Source of the DNA: Cymodocea nodosa | Lineage: Eukaryota > Streptophyta > Magnoliopsida > Alismatales > Cymodoceaceae | Reading direction: 5' to 3' | Assembly: GCA_036874045.1 (NCBI GenBank) | Contig: CM072335.1 | Span: 10,436,001 to 10,500,000 of the forward strand | DNA length: 64,000 nucleotides | Shown here: piece after piece, positions 9,359 through 22,431 of the stretch | Numbering within the stretch: position 1 is the stretch's first letter | Layout: each line of letters starts with the position of its first letter | Program-made: the position numbers and the translations under genes | The notes under the pieces: generated by a model | Database searches by the model: none | What the model was told of the DNA's origin: nothing | The model's input: only the letters and a program-made list of their open reading frames with translations

Positions 9359-9747
9359 TTTTGCATCATGATACGATGGTCCTTTTGTAAATCAAACACA
9401 CACTAAGAGACGACCCTATTATTGATAATGGTTTTCAAAATTAATGTCAAATATTAAATGACATCATGATCAAAATGTGACATTATAACGTTGGTTGATA
9501 TCTAAAGGGTCGTATTCTCTTACTAAAATTTTGTAACTTCTTAAATTCCAACAATTAGGGTACCAGGAAATGAGAAACGTTTAATATCCGTTGTGTCGTG
9601 ATGTTTTTTTAAAAGAGTTGTATTCTTTGAAAATTAGTTGAAATAATTGGATCTTCATTGACAAACCTGAAATAATCTAATTCAACAAGTTTCTAGTGTC
9701 AATTATCATAGTTTTCGATCTTTCTGTAATGATGAATTTCATATTGT

Positions 9748-9867
9748 GTGTGCGACCATACCAACACAAAAGCACTGGATCTCATCCAAACTCCAAAGTT
9801 AAATGTGTTTGGGCGAGAGTAGTATTAAGATGGGTGACCTCTTGGGAAGTCCTTGTGTTGCACTCTT
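9748..9867 (+). rRNA. 5S rRNA-like copy 17, family F
   Basis: Like copy 13 (C40, A41, T78); followed by gatagtgtttttg. Confidence 0.82.
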
Positions 9868-10256
9868 TTTTACATCATGGTAGGATAGTGTTTTTGTAAA
9901 TCAAACACACACTAAGAGACGACCCTATTATAGATAATGGTTTCCAAAATTAATGTCAAATATTGAATGATATCATGATCAAAATGTGCCATTATAACGT
10001 TGGTTGATATCGAAAGAGTCGTATTCTCTTACTACAATTTTGTAACTTCTTAACTTACAACAATTAGGGTACCAGGACATGAGAAACGTTTAATATCTGT
10101 TGTGTCGTGATGTTTTTTTAAAAGGGTTGTATTCTTTGAAAATGAGTTGAAATAATTGGATCTTCATTGACAAACCTTAAATAATCTAATTCAACAACTT
10201 TCTAGTGTCAATTATCATAGTTTTCGATCTTTCTATAATGATGAATTTCTTGTAGT

Positions 10257-10376
10257 GTGTGTGACCATACCATCACAAAAGCACTGGATCTCATCAGAAC
10301 TCCAAAGTTAAATGTGTTTGGGCGTGATTAGTACTAAGATGGGTGACCTCTTGGGAAGTCCTTGTGTTGCACTCTT
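10257..10376 (+). rRNA. 5S rRNA-like copy 18, family A
   Basis: T6 and T17 (accatcac); the intermediate element region reads cgtgattag instead of cgagagtag. Confidence 0.78.
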
Positions 10377-10765
10377 TTTTGCATCATGATACGATGGTCC
10401 TTTTGTAAATCAAACACACACTAAGAGACGACCCTATTATTGATAATGGTTTCCAAAATTAATGTCAAATATTGAATGACATCATGATCAAAATGTGTCA
10501 ATATAACGTTGGTTGATATCGAAAGAGTCGTCTTCTCTTACTACAATTTTGTAACTTCTTAACTTACAACAATTAGGGTACCAGGAAATGAGAAACGTTT
10601 AATATATGTTGTGTCGTGATGTTTTTTTAAAAGGGTTGTATTCTTTGAAAATGAGTTGAAATAATTGGATCTTCATTGACAAACCTTAAATAATCTACTT
10701 CAACAAGTTTCTAGTGTCAATTATAATACTTTTCGATCTTTCTGTAATGATGAATTTAATATTGT

Positions 10766-10885
10766 GTGTGTGACCATACCGACAAAAAAACACTGGATCT
10801 CATTAAAACTCCAAAGTTAAATGTGTTCAGGCGAGTGTAGTACTAAGATGGGTGACCTCTTGGGAAGTGCTTGTGTTGCACTCTT
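10766..10885 (+). rRNA. 5S rRNA-like copy 19, family C
   Basis: T6, G16, A20, A25, T39, A41, C63, A64, T72, G105 (gggaagtgctt). Confidence 0.78.
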
Positions 10886-11274
10886 TTTTGCATCATGGTA
10901 GGATGGTCTTTTTGTAAATCAAACACACACTAAGAGACGACCCTATTGTTGATAATGGTTTCCAAAATTAATGTCAAATATTAAATGACATCATGATCAA
11001 AATGTGCCATTATAACGTTGGTTGATATCGAAAGGGTCGTATTCTCTTACTAAAATTGTGTAACTTCTTAAATTCCAACAATTAGGGTACTAGGAAATGA
11101 GAAACGTTTAATATCCGTTGTGTCGTGATGTTTTTTTAAAAGAGTTGTATTCTTTGAAAATGAGTTGAAATAATTGGATCTTCATTGACAAACCTGAAAT
11201 AATCTAATTCAACAAGTTTCTAGTGTCATTTATCATAGTTTTCGATCTTTCTGTAATGATGAATTTCATATTGT

Positions 11275-11394
11275 GTGTGCGACAATACCAACACAAAAGC
11301 ACTAGATCTCATCCAAACTCCAAAGTTAAATGTGTTTGGGCGATAGTAGTATTAAGATGGGTGACCTCTTGGGAAGTCCTTGTGTTGCACTCTT
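11275..11394 (+). rRNA. 5S rRNA-like copy 20, family B
   Basis: Standard B marks, plus T70 (cgatagtag). Confidence 0.8.
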
Positions 11395-11781
11395 TTTTAC
11401 ATCATGGTAGGATGGTCTTTTTGTAAATCAAACACACTAAGAGACGACCCTATTATAGATAATGGTTTCCAAAATTAATGTCAAATATTGAATGACATCA
11501 TGATCAAAATGTGCCATTATAACGTTGGTTGATATCGAAAGAGTCGTATTCTTTTACTAAAATTTTGTAACTTCTTCACTTACAACAATTGGGGTACCAG
11601 GAAATGAGAAACGTTTAATATCTGTTGTGTCGTGATGTTTTTCTAAAAGGGTTGGATTCTTTGAAAATGAGTTGAAATAATTGGATCTTCATTGACAAAC
11701 CTTAAATAATGTAATTCAACAACTTTCTAGTGTCAATTATCATAGTTTTCGATCTTTCTGTAATGATGAATTTCATGTAGT

Positions 11782-11820
11782 GTGTGCGACCATACCAACA
11801 CAAAAGCACTGGATCTCATC
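11782..11820 (+). pseudogene. 5S-like copy 21, truncated after position 39
   Basis: The block runs to ggatctcatc and then jumps to the spacer at ataatggtttcc. About 147 bp are missing, including the A, intermediate and C box equivalents and both T-runs. It cannot be a functional 5S gene. Confidence 0.88.
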
Positions 11821-12143
11821 ATAATGGTTTCCAAAATTAATGTCAAATATTGAATGACATCATGATCAAAATGTGCCATTATAACGTTGGTTGATATCGA
11901 AAGAGTCGTATTCTCTTACTAAAATTTTGTAACTTCTTAACTTCCAACAATTAGGGTACCAGGAAATGAGAAACGTTTAATATATATTGTGTCGTGATGT
12001 TTTTTTAAAAGGGTTGTATTCTTTGAAAATGAGTTGAAATAATTGGATCTTCATTGACAAACCTTAAATAATCTAATTCAACAAGTTTCTAGTGTCAATT
12101 ATAATACTTTTCGATCTTTCTGTAATGATGAATTCAATATTGT

Positions 12144-12263
12144 GTGTGTGACCATACCGACACAAAAACACTGCATCTCATTAAAACTCCAAAGTTAAAT
12201 GTGTTTAGGCGAGAGTAGTACTAAGATGGGTGACCTCTAGGGAAGTCCTTGTGTTGCACTCTT
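12144..12263 (+). rRNA. 5S rRNA-like copy 22, family C
   Basis: T6, G16, A25, C31 (ctgcatc), T39, A41, A64, A96. Confidence 0.78.
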
Positions 12264-12652
12264 TTTTGCATCATGGTAGGATGGTCTTTTTGTAAATCAA
12301 ACACACACTAAGAGACGACCCTATTGTTGATAATTGTTTCCAAAATTAATGTCAAATATTAAATGACATCATGATCAAAATGTGTCATTATAACGTTGGT
12401 TGATTTCGAAAGGGTCGTATTCTCTTACTAAAATTTTGTAACTTCTTAAATTCCAATAATTAGGGTACTAGGAAATGAGAAACGTTTAATATCCGTTGTG
12501 TCGTGATGTTTTTTTAAAAGGGTTGTATTCTTTGAAAATTAGTTGAAATAATTGGATCTTCATTGACAAACCTTAAATAATCTAATTCAACAACTTTCTA
12601 GTGTCAATTATCATTGTTTTCGATCTTTCTTTAATGATGAATTTCATGTAGT

Positions 12653-12772
12653 GTGTGCGACCATACCAACACAAAAGCACTGGATCTCATCAGAACTCCA
12701 AAGTTGAATGTGTTTGGGCAAGAGTAGTACTAAGATGGGTGACCTCTTGGGAAGTCCTTGTGTTGCACTCTT
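12653..12772 (+). rRNA. 5S rRNA-like copy 23, family A
   Basis: G54 (gttgaatg) and A68 (gggcaag), removing the conserved CpG at 67-68. Confidence 0.8.
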
Positions 12773-13161
12773 TTTTCCATCATGATAGGATGGTCTTTTT
12801 GTAAATCAAACACACACTAAGAGATGACCCTATTATTGATAATGGTTTCCAAAATTAATGTCAAATATTGAATGACATCATGATCAAAATATGCCATTAT
12901 AACGTTGGTTGATATCGAAAGAGTCGTATTCTCTTACTAAAATTTTGTAACTTCTTAACTTACAACAATTAGGGTACCAGGAAATGAGAAACGTTTAATA
13001 TATGTTGTGTCGTGATGTTTTTTTAAAAGGGTTGTATTCTTTGAAAATGAGTTGAAATAATTGGATCTTCATTGACAAACCTTAAATAATCTAATTCAAC
13101 AAGTTTCTAGTGTCAATTATAATACTTTTCGATCTTTCTGTAATGATGAATTCAATATTGT

Positions 13162-13281
13162 GTTTGTGACCATACTGACACAAAAACACTGAATCTCATT
13201 AGAACTCCAAAGTTAAATGTGTTCAGGCAAGAGTAGTACTATGATGGGTGACCTCTAGGGAAATTCTTGTGTCGCACTCTT
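13162..13281 (+). rRNA. 5S rRNA-like copy 24, family C
   Basis: Starts GTTTGTGACC. T15 (actgac), A25, A31, C63, A64, A68, T81; 3' part is gggaaattcttgtgtcg. Confidence 0.77.
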
Positions 13282-13670
13282 TTTTGCATCATGGTAGGAT
13301 GGTCTTTTTGTAAATCAAACACACACTAAGAGACGACCCTAGTGTTGATAATGGTTTCCAAAATTAATGTCAAATATTAAATGACATCATGATCAAAATG
13401 TGCCATTATAACGTTGGTTGATATCGAAAGTATTGTATTCTCTTACTAAAATTTTGTAACTTCTTAAATTCCAATAATTAGGGTACTAGGAAATGAGAAA
13501 CGTTTAATATCCGTTGTGTCGTGATGTTTATTTAAAAGAGTTGTATTCTTTGAAAATGAGTTGAAATAATTGGATCTTCATTGACAAACCAGAAATAATC
13601 TAATTCAACAAGTTTCTAGTGTCATTTATCATAGTTTTCGATCTTTCTGTAATGATGAATTTCATATTGT

Positions 13671-13790
13671 GTGTGCGACAATACCAACACAAAAGCACTA
13701 GATCTCATCCAAACTCCAAAGTTATATGTGTTTGGGAGAGAGTAGTATTAAGATGGGTGACCTCTTGGGAAGTCTTTGTGTTGCACTCTT
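13671..13790 (+). rRNA. 5S rRNA-like copy 25, family B
   Basis: B marks with T55 (gttatatg) and A67 (gggagag). Confidence 0.78.
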
Positions 13791-14177
13791 TTTTACATCA
13801 TGGTAGGATGGTCTTTTTGTAAATCAAACACACTAAGAGACGACCCTATTATAGATAATGGTTTCCAAAATTAATGTCAAATATTGAATGACATCATGAT
13901 CAAAATGTGCCATTATAACGTTGGTTGATATCGAACGAGTCGTATTCTCTTACTAAAATTTTGTAACTTCTTAACCTACAACAATTAGGGTACCAGGAAA
14001 TGAGAAACGTTTAATATCTGTTGTGTCGTGATGTTTTTTTAAAAGGGTTGTATTCTTTGAAAATTAGTTGAAATAATTGGATCTTCATTGACAAAACTTA
14101 AATAATGTAATTCAACAACTTTCTAGTGTCAATTATCATAGTTTTCGATCTTTCTGTAATGATGAATTTCATGTAGT

Positions 14178-14297
14178 GTGTGCGACCATACCAACACAAA
14201 AGCACTGGATCTCATCAGAACTCCAAAGTTAAATGTGTTTGGGCGAGAGTAGTACTAAGATGGGTGACCTCTTGGGAAGTCCTTATGTTGCACTCTT
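14178..14297 (+). rRNA. 5S rRNA-like copy 26, family A
   Basis: Consensus except A108 (ccttatg). Confidence 0.82.
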
Positions 14298-14686
14298 TTT
14301 TGCATCATGATAGGATGGTCTTTTTGTAAATCAAACACACACTAAGAGACGACCCTATTATTGATAATGGTTTCCAAAATTAATGTCAAATATTGAATGA
14401 CATCATGATCAAAATATGCCATTATAACGTTGGTTGATATCGAAAGAGTCGTATTCTCTTACTAAAACTTTGTAACTTCTTAACTTACAACAATTAGGGT
14501 ACCAGGAAATGAGAAACGTTTAATATCTGTTGTGTCGTGATGTTTTTTTAAAACGGTTGTATTCTTTGAAAATGAGTAGAAATAATTGGATCTTCATTGA
14601 CAAACCTTAAATAATCTAATTCAACCACTTTCTAGTGTCAATTATCATAGTTTTCGATCTTTCTGTAATGATGAATTTTATGTTGT

Positions 14687-14806
14687 GTGTGCGACCATAC
14701 CAACACAAAAGCACTGGATCTCATCAGAACTCCAAAGTTAAATGTGTTTCGGCGAGAGTAGTACTAAGATCGGTGACCTCTTGGGAAGTCCTTGTGTCGC
14801 ACTCTT
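14687..14806 (+). rRNA. 5S rRNA-like copy 27, family A
   Basis: C64 (tttcggcg), C85 (gatcggtg) and C112 (gtgtcgc). Near-duplicate of copy 29. Confidence 0.8.
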
Positions 14807-15194
14807 TTTTGCATCATGATAGGATGGTTTTTTGTAAATCAAACACACACTAAGAGACGACCCTATTATTGATAATGGTTTCCAAAATTAATGTCAAATA
14901 TTGAATGACATCATGATCAAAATATGCCGTTATAACGTTGGTTGATATCGAAAGAGTCGTATTCTCTTACTAAAATTTTGTAACTTCTTAACCTACAACA
15001 ATTAGGGTACCAGGAAATGAGAAACGTTTAATATCTGTTGTGTCGTGATGTTTTTTTAAAACGGTTGTATTCTTTGAAAATGAGTAGAAATAATTGGATC
15101 TTCATTGACAAACCTTAAATAATGTAATTCAACCACTTTCTAGTGTCTATTATCATAGTTTTCGATCTTTCTGTAATGATGAATTTCATGTAGT

Positions 15195-15314
15195 GTGTGC
15201 GACCATACCAACACAAAAGCACTGGATCTCATCAGAACTCCAAAGTTAAATGTGTTTGGGCGAGAGTAGTACTAAGATGGGTGACCTCTTGGGAAGTCCT
15301 TGTGTTGCACTCTT
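15195..15314 (+). rRNA. 5S rRNA-like copy 28, family A
   Basis: Matches the core consensus throughout; a good reference copy for family A. Confidence 0.83.
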
Positions 15315-15703
15315 TTTTGCATCATGATAGGATGGTCTTTTTGTAAATCAAACACACACTAAGAGACGACCCTATTATTGATAATGGTTTCCAAAATTAA
15401 TGTCAAATATTGAATGACATCATGATCAAAATATGCCATTATAACGTTGGTTGATATCGAAAGAGTCGTATTCTCTTACTAAAACTTTGTAACTTCTTAA
15501 CTTACAACAATTAGGGTACCAGGAAATGAGAAACGTTTAATATCTGTTGTGTCGTGATGTTTTTTTAAAACGGTTGTATTCTTTGAAAATGAGTAGAAAT
15601 AATTGGATCTTCATTGACAAACCTTAAATAATCTAATTCAACCACTTTCTAGTGTCAATTATCATAGTTTTCGATCTTTCTGTAATGATGAATTTTATGT
15701 TGT

Positions 15704-15823
15704 GTGTGCGACCATACCAACACAAAAGCACTGGATCTCATCAGAACTCCAAAGTTAAATGTGTTTCGGCGAGAGTAGTACTAACATGGGTGACCTCTTG
15801 GGAAGTCCTTGTGTTGCACTCTT
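15704..15823 (+). rRNA. 5S rRNA-like copy 29, family A
   Basis: C64 as in copy 27, and C82 (ctaacatggg). Confidence 0.8.
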
Positions 15824-16211
15824 TTTTGCATCATGATAGGATGGTTTTTTGTAAATCAAACACACACTAAGAGACGACCCTATTATTGATAATGGTTTCC
15901 AAAATTAATGTCAAATATTGAATGACATCATGATCAAAATATGCCGTTATAACGTTGGTTGATATCGAAAGAGTCGTATTCTCTTACTAAAATTTTGTAA
16001 CTTCTTAACCTACAACAATTAGGGTACCAGGAAATGAGAAACGTTTAATATCTGTTGTGTCGTGATGTTTTTTTAAAAGGGTTGTATTCTTTGAAAATGA
16101 GTTGAAATAATTGGATCTTCATTGACAAACCTTAAATAATCTAATTCAACAAGTTTCTAGTGTCAATTATAATACTTTTCGATCTTTCTGTAATGATGAA
16201 TTCAATATTGT

Positions 16212-16331
16212 GTTTGTGACCATACCGACACAAAAACACTGAATCTCATTAGAACTCCAAAGTTAAATGTGTTCAGGCGAGAGTAGTACTAAGATGGGTG
16301 ACCTCTAGGGAAATTCTTGTGTCGCACTCTT
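16212..16331 (+). rRNA. 5S rRNA-like copy 30, family C
   Basis: GTTTGTGACC start, G16, A25, A31, C63, A64 and gggaaattcttgtgtcg, as in copy 24; followed by cttttatgc instead of a six-T run. Confidence 0.77.
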
Positions 16332-16720
16332 TTATGCATCATGGTAGGATGGTCTTTTTGTAAATCAAACACACACTAAGAGACGACCCTAGTGTTGATA
16401 ATGGTTTCCAAAATTAATGTCAAATATTAAATGACATCATGATCAAAATGTGCCATTATAACGTTGGTTGATATCGAAAGTGTTGTATTCTCTTACTAAA
16501 ATTTTGTAACTTCTTAAATTCCAATAATTAGGGTACTAGGAAATCAGAAACGTTTAATATCCGTTGTGTCGTGATGTTTATTTAAAAGAGTTGTATTCTT
16601 TGAAAATGAGTTGAAATAATTGGATCTTCATTGACAAACCAGAAATAATCTAATTCAACAAGTTTCTAGTGTCATTTATCATAGTTTTCGATCTTTCTGT
16701 AATGATGAATTTCATATTGT

Positions 16721-16840
16721 GTGTGTGACAATACCAACACAAAAGCACTAGATCTCATCCAAACTCCAAAGTTAAATGTGTTTGGGAGAGAGTAGTGTTA
16801 AGATGGGTGACCTCTTGGGAAGTCTTTGTGTTGCACTCTT
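16721..16840 (+). rRNA. 5S rRNA-like copy 31, family B
   Basis: B marks with T6, A67 and G77 (gtagtgtta). Confidence 0.78.
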
Positions 16841-17227
16841 TTTTACATCATGGTAGGATGGTCTTTTTGTAAATCAAACACACTAAGAGACGACCCTATT
16901 ATTGATAATGGTTTCCAAAATTAATGTCAAATATTGAATGACATCATGATCAAAATATGCCATTATAACGTTGGTTGATATCGAAAGAGTCGTATTCTCT
17001 TACTAAAATTTTGTAACTTCTTAACTTACAACAATTAGGGTACCAGGAAATGAGAAACGTTTAATATCTGTTGTGTCGTGATGTTTTTTTAAAACGGTTG
17101 TATTCTTTGAAAATGAGTAGAAATAATTGGATCTTCATTGACAAACCTTAAATAATCTAATTCAACCACTTTCTAGTGTCAATTATCATAGTTTTCGATC
17201 TTTCTGTAATGATGAATTTCATGTTGT

Positions 17228-17347
17228 GTGTGCGACCATACCAACACAAAAGCACTGGATCTCATCAGAACTCCAAAGTTAAATGTGTTTGGGCGAGAGT
17301 AGTACTAAGATGGGTGACCTCTCGGGAAGTCCTTGTGTTGCACTCTT
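17228..17347 (+). rRNA. 5S rRNA-like copy 32, family A
   Basis: Consensus except C96 (ctctcggg); followed by ttttttggatc. Confidence 0.82.
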
Positions 17348-17736
17348 TTTTGGATCATGATAGGATGGTCTTTTTGTAAATCAAACACACACTAAGAGAC
17401 GACCCTATTATTGATAATGGTTTCCAAAATTAATGTCAAATATTGAATGACATCATGATCAAAATATGCCATTATAACGTTGATTGATATCGAAAGAGTC
17501 GTATTCTCTTACTAAAATTTTGTAACTTCTTAACTTACAACAATTAGGGTACCAGGAAATGAGAAACGTTTAATATTTGTTGTGTCGTGATGTTTTTTTA
17601 AAACGGTTGTATTCTTTGAAAATGAGTAGAAATAATTGGATCTTCATTGACAAACCTTAAATAATCTAATTCAACCACTTTCTAGTGTCAATTATCATAG
17701 TTTTCGATCTTTCTGTAATGATGAATTTCATGTTGT

Positions 17737-17856
17737 GTGTGCGACCATACCAACACAAAAGCACTCGATCTCATCAGAACTCCAAAGTTAAATGTGTTTG
17801 GGCGAGAGTAGTACTAAGATGGGTGATCTCTTGGGAAGTCCTTGAGTTGCACTCTT
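17737..17856 (+). rRNA. 5S rRNA-like copy 33, family A
   Basis: C30 (actcgatc), T91 (gtgatctc) and A109 (ttgagttg). Confidence 0.8.
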
Positions 17857-18244
17857 TTTTGCATCATGATAGGATGGTCTTTTTGTAAATCAAACACACT
17901 CTAAGAGACGACCCTATTATTGATAATGGTTTCCAAAATTAATGTCAAATATTGAATGACATCATGATCAAAATGTGCCATTATAACGTTGGTTGATATC
18001 GAAAGAGTCGTATTCTCTTACTAAAATTTTTTAACTTCTTAACTTCCAACAATTAGGTTACCAGGAAATGAGAAACGTTTAATATCCGTTGTGTCGTGAT
18101 GTTTTTTAAAAGGGTTGTATTCTTTGAAAATGAGTTTAAATAATTGGATCTTCATTGACAAACCTTAAATAATCTAATTCAACAACTTTCTAGTGTCAAT
18201 TATCATACTTTTCGATCTTTCTGTAATGATGAATTTAATATTAT

Positions 18245-18364
18245 GTGTGTGACCAGACCGACACATAAGTATTGGATCTCATTAGAACTCCAAAGTTAAA
18301 TATTTTTGGGCGAGAGTAGTACTAAGATGGGTGACCTCTGGGGAAGTCCTTGTGTTGCACTCTT
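18245..18364 (+). rRNA. 5S rRNA-like copy 34, family C
   Basis: T6, G13 (ccagacc), G16, T22, T26, T28, T39, A58, T60, G96. Confidence 0.77.
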
Positions 18365-18753
18365 TTCTGCATCATGGTAGGATGGTCTTTTTGTAAATCA
18401 AACACACACTAAGAGACGACCCTATTGTTGATAATGGTTTCCAAAATTAATGTCAAATATTAAATGACATCATGATCAAAATGTGTCATTATAACGTTGG
18501 TTGATATCGAAAGGGTCGTATTCTCTTACTAAAATTTTGTAACTTCTTAAATTCCAATAATTAGGGTACTAGGAAATGAGAAACGTTTAATATCCGTTGT
18601 GTCGTGATGTTTTTTTAAAAGAGTTGTATTCTTTGAAAATGAGTTGAAATAATTGGATCTTCATTGACAAACCTGAAATAATCTAATTGAACAAATTTCT
18701 AGTGTCATTTATCATAGTTTTCGATCTTTCTGTAATGATGAATTTCATATTGT

Positions 18754-18873
18754 GTGTGCGACAATACCAACACAAAAGCACTAGATCTCATCCAAACTCC
18801 AAAGTTAAATGTGTTTGGGCGAGAGTAGTATTAAGATGGGTGACCTCTTGGGAAGTCCTTGTGTTGCACTCTT
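18754..18873 (+). rRNA. 5S rRNA-like copy 35, family B
   Basis: Standard B; upstream spacer has the rare form gaacaaatttctag, shared with copy 40. Confidence 0.81.
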
Positions 18874-19262
18874 TTTTGGATCATGATAGGATGGTCTTTT
18901 TGTAAATCAAATAAACACTAAGAGACGACCCTATTATTGATAATGGTTTCCAAAATTAATGTCAAATATTGGATGACATCATGATCAAAATATGCCATTA
19001 TAACGTTGGTTGATATCGAAAGAGTCTTATTCTCTTACTAAAATTTTGTAACTTCTTAACTTACAACAATTAGGGTACCAGGAAATGAGAAACGTTTAAT
19101 ATCTGTTGTGTCGTGATGTTTTTTTAAAACGGTTGTATTCTTTGAAAATGAGTAGAAATAATTGGATCTTCATTGACAAACATTAAATAATCTAATTCAA
19201 CCACTTTCTAGTGTCAATTATCATAGTTTTCGATCTTTCTGTAATGATGAATTTCATGTTGT

Positions 19263-19382
19263 GTGTGCGACCATACCAACACAAAAGCACTGGATCTCAT
19301 CAGAACTCCAAAGTTAAATGTGTTTGGGCGAGAGTAGTACTAAGATGTGTGACCTCTTGGGAAGTCCTTGTGTTGCACTCTT
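19263..19382 (+). rRNA. 5S rRNA-like copy 36, family A
   Basis: Consensus except T86 (gatgtgtg). Confidence 0.82.
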
Positions 19383-19770
19383 TTTTGCATCATGATAGGA
19401 TGGTCTTTTTGTAAATCAAACACACTATAAGAGACGACCCTATTATTGATAATGGTTTCCAAAATTAATGTCAAATATTGAATGACATCATGATCAAAAT
19501 GTGCCATTATAACGTTGGTTGATATCGAAAGAGTCGTATTCTCTTACTAAAATTTTTTAACTTCTTAACTTCCAACAATTAGGGTACCAGGAAATGAGAA
19601 ACGTTTAATGTATGTTGTGTCATGATGTTTTTTAAAAGGGTTGTATTCTTTGAAAATGAGTTGAAATAATTGGATCTTCATTGACAAACCTTGAATAATC
19701 TAATTCAACAACTTTCTAGTGTCAATTATCATAGTTTTCGATCTTTCTGTAATGATGAATTTCATGTAGT

Positions 19771-19889
19771 GTGTGCGACCATACCAACACAAAAGCACTG
19801 GATCTCATCAAACTCCAAAGTTAAATGTGTTTGGGCGAGAGTAGTACTAAGATTGGTGACCTCTTGGGAAGTCCTTGTGTTGCACTCTT
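19771..19889 (+). rRNA. 5S rRNA-like copy 37, family A, 1-bp deletion
   Basis: catcaaactcc lacks one base at 41, giving 119 nt; also T85 (gattggtg). Confidence 0.8.
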
Positions 19890-20278
19890 TTTTGGATCAA
19901 GATAGGATGGTTTTTTTGTAAATCAAACACACACTAAGAGACGACCCTATTATTGATAATGGTTTCCAAAATTAATGTCAAATATTGAATGACATCATGA
20001 TCAAAATATGCCATTATAACGTTGGTTGATATCGAAAGAGTTGTATTCTCTTACTAAAATTTTGTAACTTCTTAACTTACAACAATTAGGGTACCAGGAA
20101 ATGAGAAACGTTTAATATCTGTTGTGTCGTGATGTTTTTTTAAAACGGTTGTATTCTTTGAAAATGAGTAGAAATAATTGGATCTTCATTGACAAACCTT
20201 AAATAATCTAATTCAACCACTTTCTAGTGTCAATTATCATAGTTTTCGATCTTTCTGTAATGATGAATTTCATGTTGT

Positions 20279-20398
20279 GTGTGCGACCATACCAACACAA
20301 AAGCACTGGATCTAATCAGAACTACAAAGTTAAATGTGTTTGGGCGAGAGTAGTACTAAGATGGGTGACCTCTTGGGAAGTCCTTGTGTTGCACTCTT
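20279..20398 (+). rRNA. 5S rRNA-like copy 38, family A
   Basis: A36 (tctaatc) and A46 (aactac). Confidence 0.82.
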
Positions 20399-20786
20399 TT
20401 TTGCATCATGATAGGATGGTCTTTTTGTAAATCAAACACACTCTAAGAGACGACCCTATTATTGATAATGGTTTCCAAAATTAATGTCAAATATTGAATG
20501 ACATCATGATCAAAATGTGCCATTATAACGTTGGTTCATATCGAAAGAGTCGTATTCTCTTACTAAAATTTTTTAACTTCTTAACTTCCAACAATTAGGG
20601 TACCAGGAAATGAGAAACGTTTAATATCCGTTGTGTCGTGATGTTTTTTAAAAGGGTTGTATTCTTTGAAAATGAGTTGAAATAATTGGATCTTCATTGA
20701 CAAACCTTAAATAATCTAATTCAACAACTTTCTAGTGTCAATTATCATACTTTTCGATCTTTCTGTAATGATGAATTCAATATTAT

Positions 20787-20906
20787 GTATGTGACCATAC
20801 CGATACAAAAGCATTGGATCTCGTTAGAACTCCAAAGTTAAATGTTTTTGGGCGAGAGTAGTACTAAGATGGGTGACCTCTGGGGAAGTCCTTGTGTTGC
20901 ACTCTT
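20787..20906 (+). rRNA. 5S rRNA-like copy 39, family C
   Basis: GTATGTGACC start; G16, T18, T28, G37, T39, T60, G96. Opens the first six-repeat module. Confidence 0.78.
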
Positions 20907-21295
20907 TTCTGCATCATGGTAGGATGGTCTTTTTGTAAATCAAACACACACTAAGAGACGACCCTATTGTTGATAATGGTTTCCAAAATTAATGTCAAAT
21001 ATTAAATGACATCATGATCAAAATGTGTCATTATAACGTTGGTTGATATCGAAAGGGTCGTATTCTCTTACTAAAATTTTGTAACTTCTTAAATTCCAAT
21101 AATTAGGGTACTAGGAAATGAGAAACGTTTAATATCCGTTGTGTCGTGATGTTTTTTTAAAAGAGTTGTATTGTTTGAAAATGAGTTGAAATAATTGGAT
21201 CTTCATTGACAAACCTGAAATAATCTAATTGAACAAATTTCTAGTGTCATTTATCATAGTTTTCGATCTTTCTGTAATGATGAATTTCATATTGT

Positions 21296-21415
21296 GTGTG
21301 CGACAATACCAACACAAAAGCACTAGATCTCATCCAAACTCCAAAGTTAAATGTGTTTGGGCGAGAGTAGTATTAAGATGGGTGACCTCTTGGGAAGTCC
21401 TTGTGTTGCACTCTT
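21296..21415 (+). rRNA. 5S rRNA-like copy 40, family B
   Basis: Standard B; followed by ttttttacctc. Confidence 0.81.
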
Positions 21416-21802
21416 TTTTACCTCATGGTAGGATGGTCTTTTTGTAAATCAAACACACTAAGAGACGACCCTATTATAGATAATGGTTTCCAAAATTAAT
21501 GTCAAATATTGAATGACATCATGATCAAAATGTGCCATTATAACGTTGGTTGATATCGAACGAGTCGTATTCTCTTACTAAAATTTTGTAACTTCTTAAC
21601 TTACAACAATTAGGGTACCAGGAAATGAGAAACGTTTAATATCTATTGTGTCGTGATGTATTTTTAAAAGGGTTGTATTCTTTGAAAATTAGTTGAAATA
21701 ATTGGATCTTCATTGACAAACCTTAAATAATCTAATTCAACAACTTTCTAGTGTCAATTATCATAGTTTTCGATCTTTCTGTAATGATGAATTTCATGTA
21801 GT

Positions 21803-21922
21803 GTGTGCGACCATACCAACACTAAAGCACTGGATCTCATCAGAACTCCAAAGTTAAATGTGTTTGGGCGAGAGTAGTACTAAGATAGGTGACCTCTTGG
21901 AAAGTACTTTTGTTGCACTCTT
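21803..21922 (+). rRNA. 5S rRNA-like copy 41, family A
   Basis: T21, A85 (gataggtg), and ggaaagtacttttg at 98-111. Confidence 0.79.
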
Positions 21923-22311
21923 TTTTGCATCATGATAGGATGGTCTTTTTGTAAGTCAAACACACACTAAGAGACGACCCTATTATTGATAATGGTTTCC
22001 AAAATTAATGTCAAATATTGAATGACATCATGATCAAAATATGCCATTATAACGTTGGTTGATATCGAAAGAGTCGTATTCTCTTACTAAAATTTTGTAA
22101 CTTCTTAACTTACAACAATTAGGGTACCAGGAAATGAGAAACGTTTAATATCTGTTGTGTCGTGATGTTTTTTTAAAACGGTTGTATTCTTTGAAAATGA
22201 GTAGAAATAATTGGATCTTCATTGACAAACCTTAAATAATCTAATTCAACAACTTTCTAGTATCAATTACCATACTTTTCGATCTTTTTGTAATGATGAA
22301 TTTAATATTGT

Positions 22312-22431
22312 GTGTTCGACCATACCGATACAAAAACGCTGGATCTCATTAGACCTCCAAAGTTAAATGTGTTTGGGCGAGAGTAGTACTAAGATGGCTG
22401 ACCTCTTGGGAAGTCCTTGTGTTGCACTCTT
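22312..22431 (+). rRNA. 5S rRNA-like copy 42, family D
   Basis: GTGTTCGACC start, then D marks including acgctgg and C87 (gatggctg); C43 (agacctcc). Confidence 0.8.

Larger units (their letters stand above)
13162..14686 (+). repeat. Three-repeat module C-B-A, first copy
   Basis: Copies 24-26 resemble copies 30-32 about 3,050 bp downstream, sharing rare marks such as ctagggaaattcttgtgtcg in the C copy, gggagagag in the B copy and the spacer form ccctagtgttg. Both contain C, B and A 5S variants in order. Confidence 0.7.
16212..17736 (+). repeat. Three-repeat module C-B-A, second copy
   Basis: This is the counterpart of the module at 13162, offset about 3,050 bp, or six repeats. The A-type pairs between the modules (copies 26-29) are themselves a two-repeat duplication with offset about 1,017 bp, marked by ctaaaactttgtaac. 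Confidence 0.7.
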